NCBI GenBank assembly: GCA_017508505.1
Contig: JAFVYT010000210.1
Location: 1 to 7,086 of the forward strand
Length of the DNA stretch: 7,086 nt
Source: Clostridia bacterium
Lineage (GTDB): Bacteria > Bacillota_A > Clostridia > Oscillospirales > SIG627
Direction: 5' to 3'
Part shown: in pieces, positions 5,776 through 7,086 of the stretch
How the letters are laid out: each line of letters opens with the position of its first letter
Position numbering within the stretch: the stretch's first letter is position 1
Notes under the pieces: model-generated
The model's database searches: none
What the model saw: only the letters and a program-made list of their open reading frames with translations
Told to the model about the DNA's origin: nothing
Made by a program: the position numbers and the translations under genes

Positions 5776-6897
5776 GTGGAGCGACTGAGCAAGCTTTGGA
5801 AAAAAAGACCCGTTTTGGTCTCCTTTTGTCTTTTGTTTTTTCTTTCCGTGATCTTTTTTCTCGGATTTTTGGGGTCTGCGGGCTTTGCGGAGCTCTTTGC
5901 CACGGGGCCTGCGGCGGCGGTGCGGTGGCTTCTGGGCGCGATCAGCAGCCCTCTGCCCTTTTCTCTCTTTGAGGTGCTGGTTGCCGCGGCGGTGCTGTAC
6001 GTCGTATTTTTGATCGTATTTGCCCTGTACCTTCTCGTCCGTCTGATCCGAAAAAGGCCGATTCCCACGGGTTGGCACCGCTTCTATCTCGGCCTTCTGG
6101 CGGCAGGGATGGGGGTTTTTATTCTGTTCGTATTCACCCTTGCCCCTTGCTACTACCGTCACGCTACCGCACGTCATATGGACCTTGACACCGACGGAGT
6201 CGACGAGGAGGCGGTCTTTTTTGCACTGGAGCGGCTGGTGGAGGTCATTGCCGAGGCCGAGCCCTCCTTATTAAAGAATGAAAACGGGGAGAGCCTCGCT
6301 CCCACGTCTCTTTCCGAGATCAAAAGGAGCGTGACGGAGGCGGCGGACGCCTTCGGGGAAAAGCACCCCTTCTATCAGAAATCGGGCTTTTCCGCCAAGA
6401 GCTTTCTTTCGTCACCGTGGATGACCTACACCCACATCGCGGGGGTCTACGGCTTTTTCACGGGAGAGGCCAACGTCAATACCAATTATCCCCACTTTGT
6501 GGTGACCTCCTCCATCGCGCACGAGACCTGCCACGCACGCGGCATCGCGCCGGAAAACGAGTGCAATTTTCTCGCGGCGGTAATCCTGATGGAGTCGGAC
6601 TCCCCGTACCTGCGCTACTGCGGGGCGATGGGGGTCATCGACGATTTCATCGTCATCTGCAAAAGCCTGGACGCCGCCCGTACCTCCGAGATCCTGAAGG
6701 ACTGCCCCGCTGTCCGTGGGAAGGATCTGCGAGCCTACAGCCGCTTTTTCGAACCGTACCGTCACAGCGCCGCCTCGAAGGTGGCGGACACCGCCAATTC
6801 CACCTACCTGAAGGCCATGGGGCAGAAGGAGGGTACGGTCTCCTACTCCCGCATCATCCGCCTGACCGCGGCCTATTTTCAGAAAAATAATCCTTGA
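5776..6897 (+). CDS. DUF3810-type membrane protein with zinc-metalloprotease HExxH motif
   Basis: 373 residues from a GTG start. AAAGGAGG (5761-5768) lies 7 nt upstream of that GTG; the in-frame ATG at 5752 overlaps that site and is rejected. Three N-terminal membrane segments (about 12-34, 64-88, 103-123) precede a large soluble domain. This matches the arrangement and length of DUF3810 proteins as I know them. The soluble domain has GVYGFFTGEANVNTNYP (223-239) and then SSIAHETCHARGIAPENECNFLA (245-267). The HETCH motif at 249-253 gives H249, E250 and H253. E262 in the NECN segment is the likely third zinc ligand. It is probably a membrane-anchored peptidase. The active domain probably faces outward, since basic residues flank the first segment's N-terminal end and three crossings follow. 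Its substrate is unknown. It stands alone on the plus strand, and its stop codon lies inside the promoter of tex. Confidence 0.85.
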   Translation: MERLSKLWKKRPVLVSFCLLFFLSVIFFLGFLGSAGFAELFATGPAAAVRWLLGAISSPLPFSLFEVLVAAAVLYVVFLIVFALYLLVRLIRKRPIPTGWHRFYLGLLAAGMGVFILFVFTLAPCYYRHATARHMDLDTDGVDEEAVFFALERLVEVIAEAEPSLLKNENGESLAPTSLSEIKRSVTEAADAFGEKHPFYQKSGFSAKSFLSSPWMTYTHIAGVYGFFTGEANVNTNYPHFVVTSSIAHETCHARGIAPENECNFLAAVILMESDSPYLRYCGAMGVIDDFIVICKSLDAARTSEILKDCPAVRGKDLRAYSRFFEPYRHSAASKVADTANSTYLKAMGQKEGTVSYSRIIRLTAAYFQKNNP

Positions 6898-6922
6898 AGC
6901 ACCTCTCTTTTCGTGCTACAAT
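6894..6922 (+). promoter_or_regulatory. Promoter of tex, overlapping the preceding stop codon
   Basis: TTGAAG (6894-6899), a 17-nt spacer and TACAAT (6917-6922) with TG one base upstream form a plausible promoter. The -35 includes the TGA stop (6895-6897) of the upstream gene. The predicted start near 6929 gives a leader of about 27 nt. No terminator separates the two genes, so read-through from upstream is also likely. Confidence 0.65.
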
Positions 6923-6955
6923 AAGGAAAAACCGTTTGACCCGAAAGGACAAAAT

Positions 6956-7086
6956 ATGGACATCATCGCAAGACTTGCCACCGAGCTTGGCCTCTCCCCC
7001 GAACGGGCAGAAAGCGTCGTTGCCCTGCTGGACGAGGGAAACACCATCCCCTTCATCGCCCGCTACCGCAAGGAAAAGACCGGCGC
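6956..7086 (+). CDS. tex: Tex-family transcription accessory / S1 RNA-binding protein, N-terminal part
   Basis: The gene runs off the right edge, with 43 codons visible of a protein normally around 700-780 residues. The start MDIIARLATELGL and the near-invariant LLDEGNTIPFIARYRKEKTG (residues 24-43) are diagnostic of the Tex N-terminal helical domain. Tex is a conserved cytoplasmic nucleic-acid-binding protein with a YqgF-like nuclease fold, helix-hairpin-helix motifs and a C-terminal S1 domain. It is linked to transcription and to toxin expression in pathogens; those later domains are outside the window. GAAAGGA (6943-6949) lies 6 nt before the ATG, confirming the start. Confidence 0.95.
   Translation, partial: MDIIARLATELGLSPERAESVVALLDEGNTIPFIARYRKEKTG

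Overview
The window looks like a chromosomal segment of an anaerobic Clostridia-type Firmicute, probably a gut or rumen Oscillospiraceae/Christensenellales-like lineage. This is inferred from four things: a pyruvate:ferredoxin oxidoreductase gene, GC-rich coding DNA set against very AT-rich intergenic DNA, strong AAGGAG-type ribosome binding sites, and sigma-A-like promoters. No species can be named from the sequence alone. There are no rRNA or tRNA genes, transposase genes or CRISPR arrays.

Layout. (1) 1-549, minus: the first 183 codons of nifJ (PFOR), driven by a near-consensus promoter at 595-623. (2) 550-748: an AT-rich divergent intergenic region. (3) 749-2711, plus: a YifB/ComM-family AAA+ ATPase, then a 144-residue membrane protein of unknown function starting 1 nt after its stop. 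(4) 2712-3145: a gene-free stretch between convergent genes, holding an unusual array of 11 different short hairpins. (5) 5673-3146, minus: a polar-amino-acid ABC importer operon in the order lipoprotein, permease, ATPase. It has a strong promoter with a nested inverted repeat at the start site and a 12-bp hairpin between the lipoprotein and permease genes. (6) 5714-6897, plus: a divergently transcribed DUF3810-type membrane protein with a zinc-protease HExxH motif. (7) 6956-7086, plus: the start of tex, with a promoter that overlaps the preceding stop codon.

The protein-coding genes are mostly ordinary housekeeping and transport functions that do not form one pathway. The feature most worth attention is the hairpin array at 2717-3010. 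It has five hairpins on each side of a 17-bp central hairpin. Mirror-paired hairpins are equidistant from position ~2861 to within about 2 nt. Their stem sequences differ, yet the short linkers between them (GTGATAT on the left, ATATCAC on the right) are complementary to their mirror partners. The whole element could therefore fold as a central helix interrupted by pairs of side hairpins, that is, a stack of four-way junctions. The central hairpin also looks like a bidirectional terminator shared by the two convergent operons. I do not recognise this as a named element.
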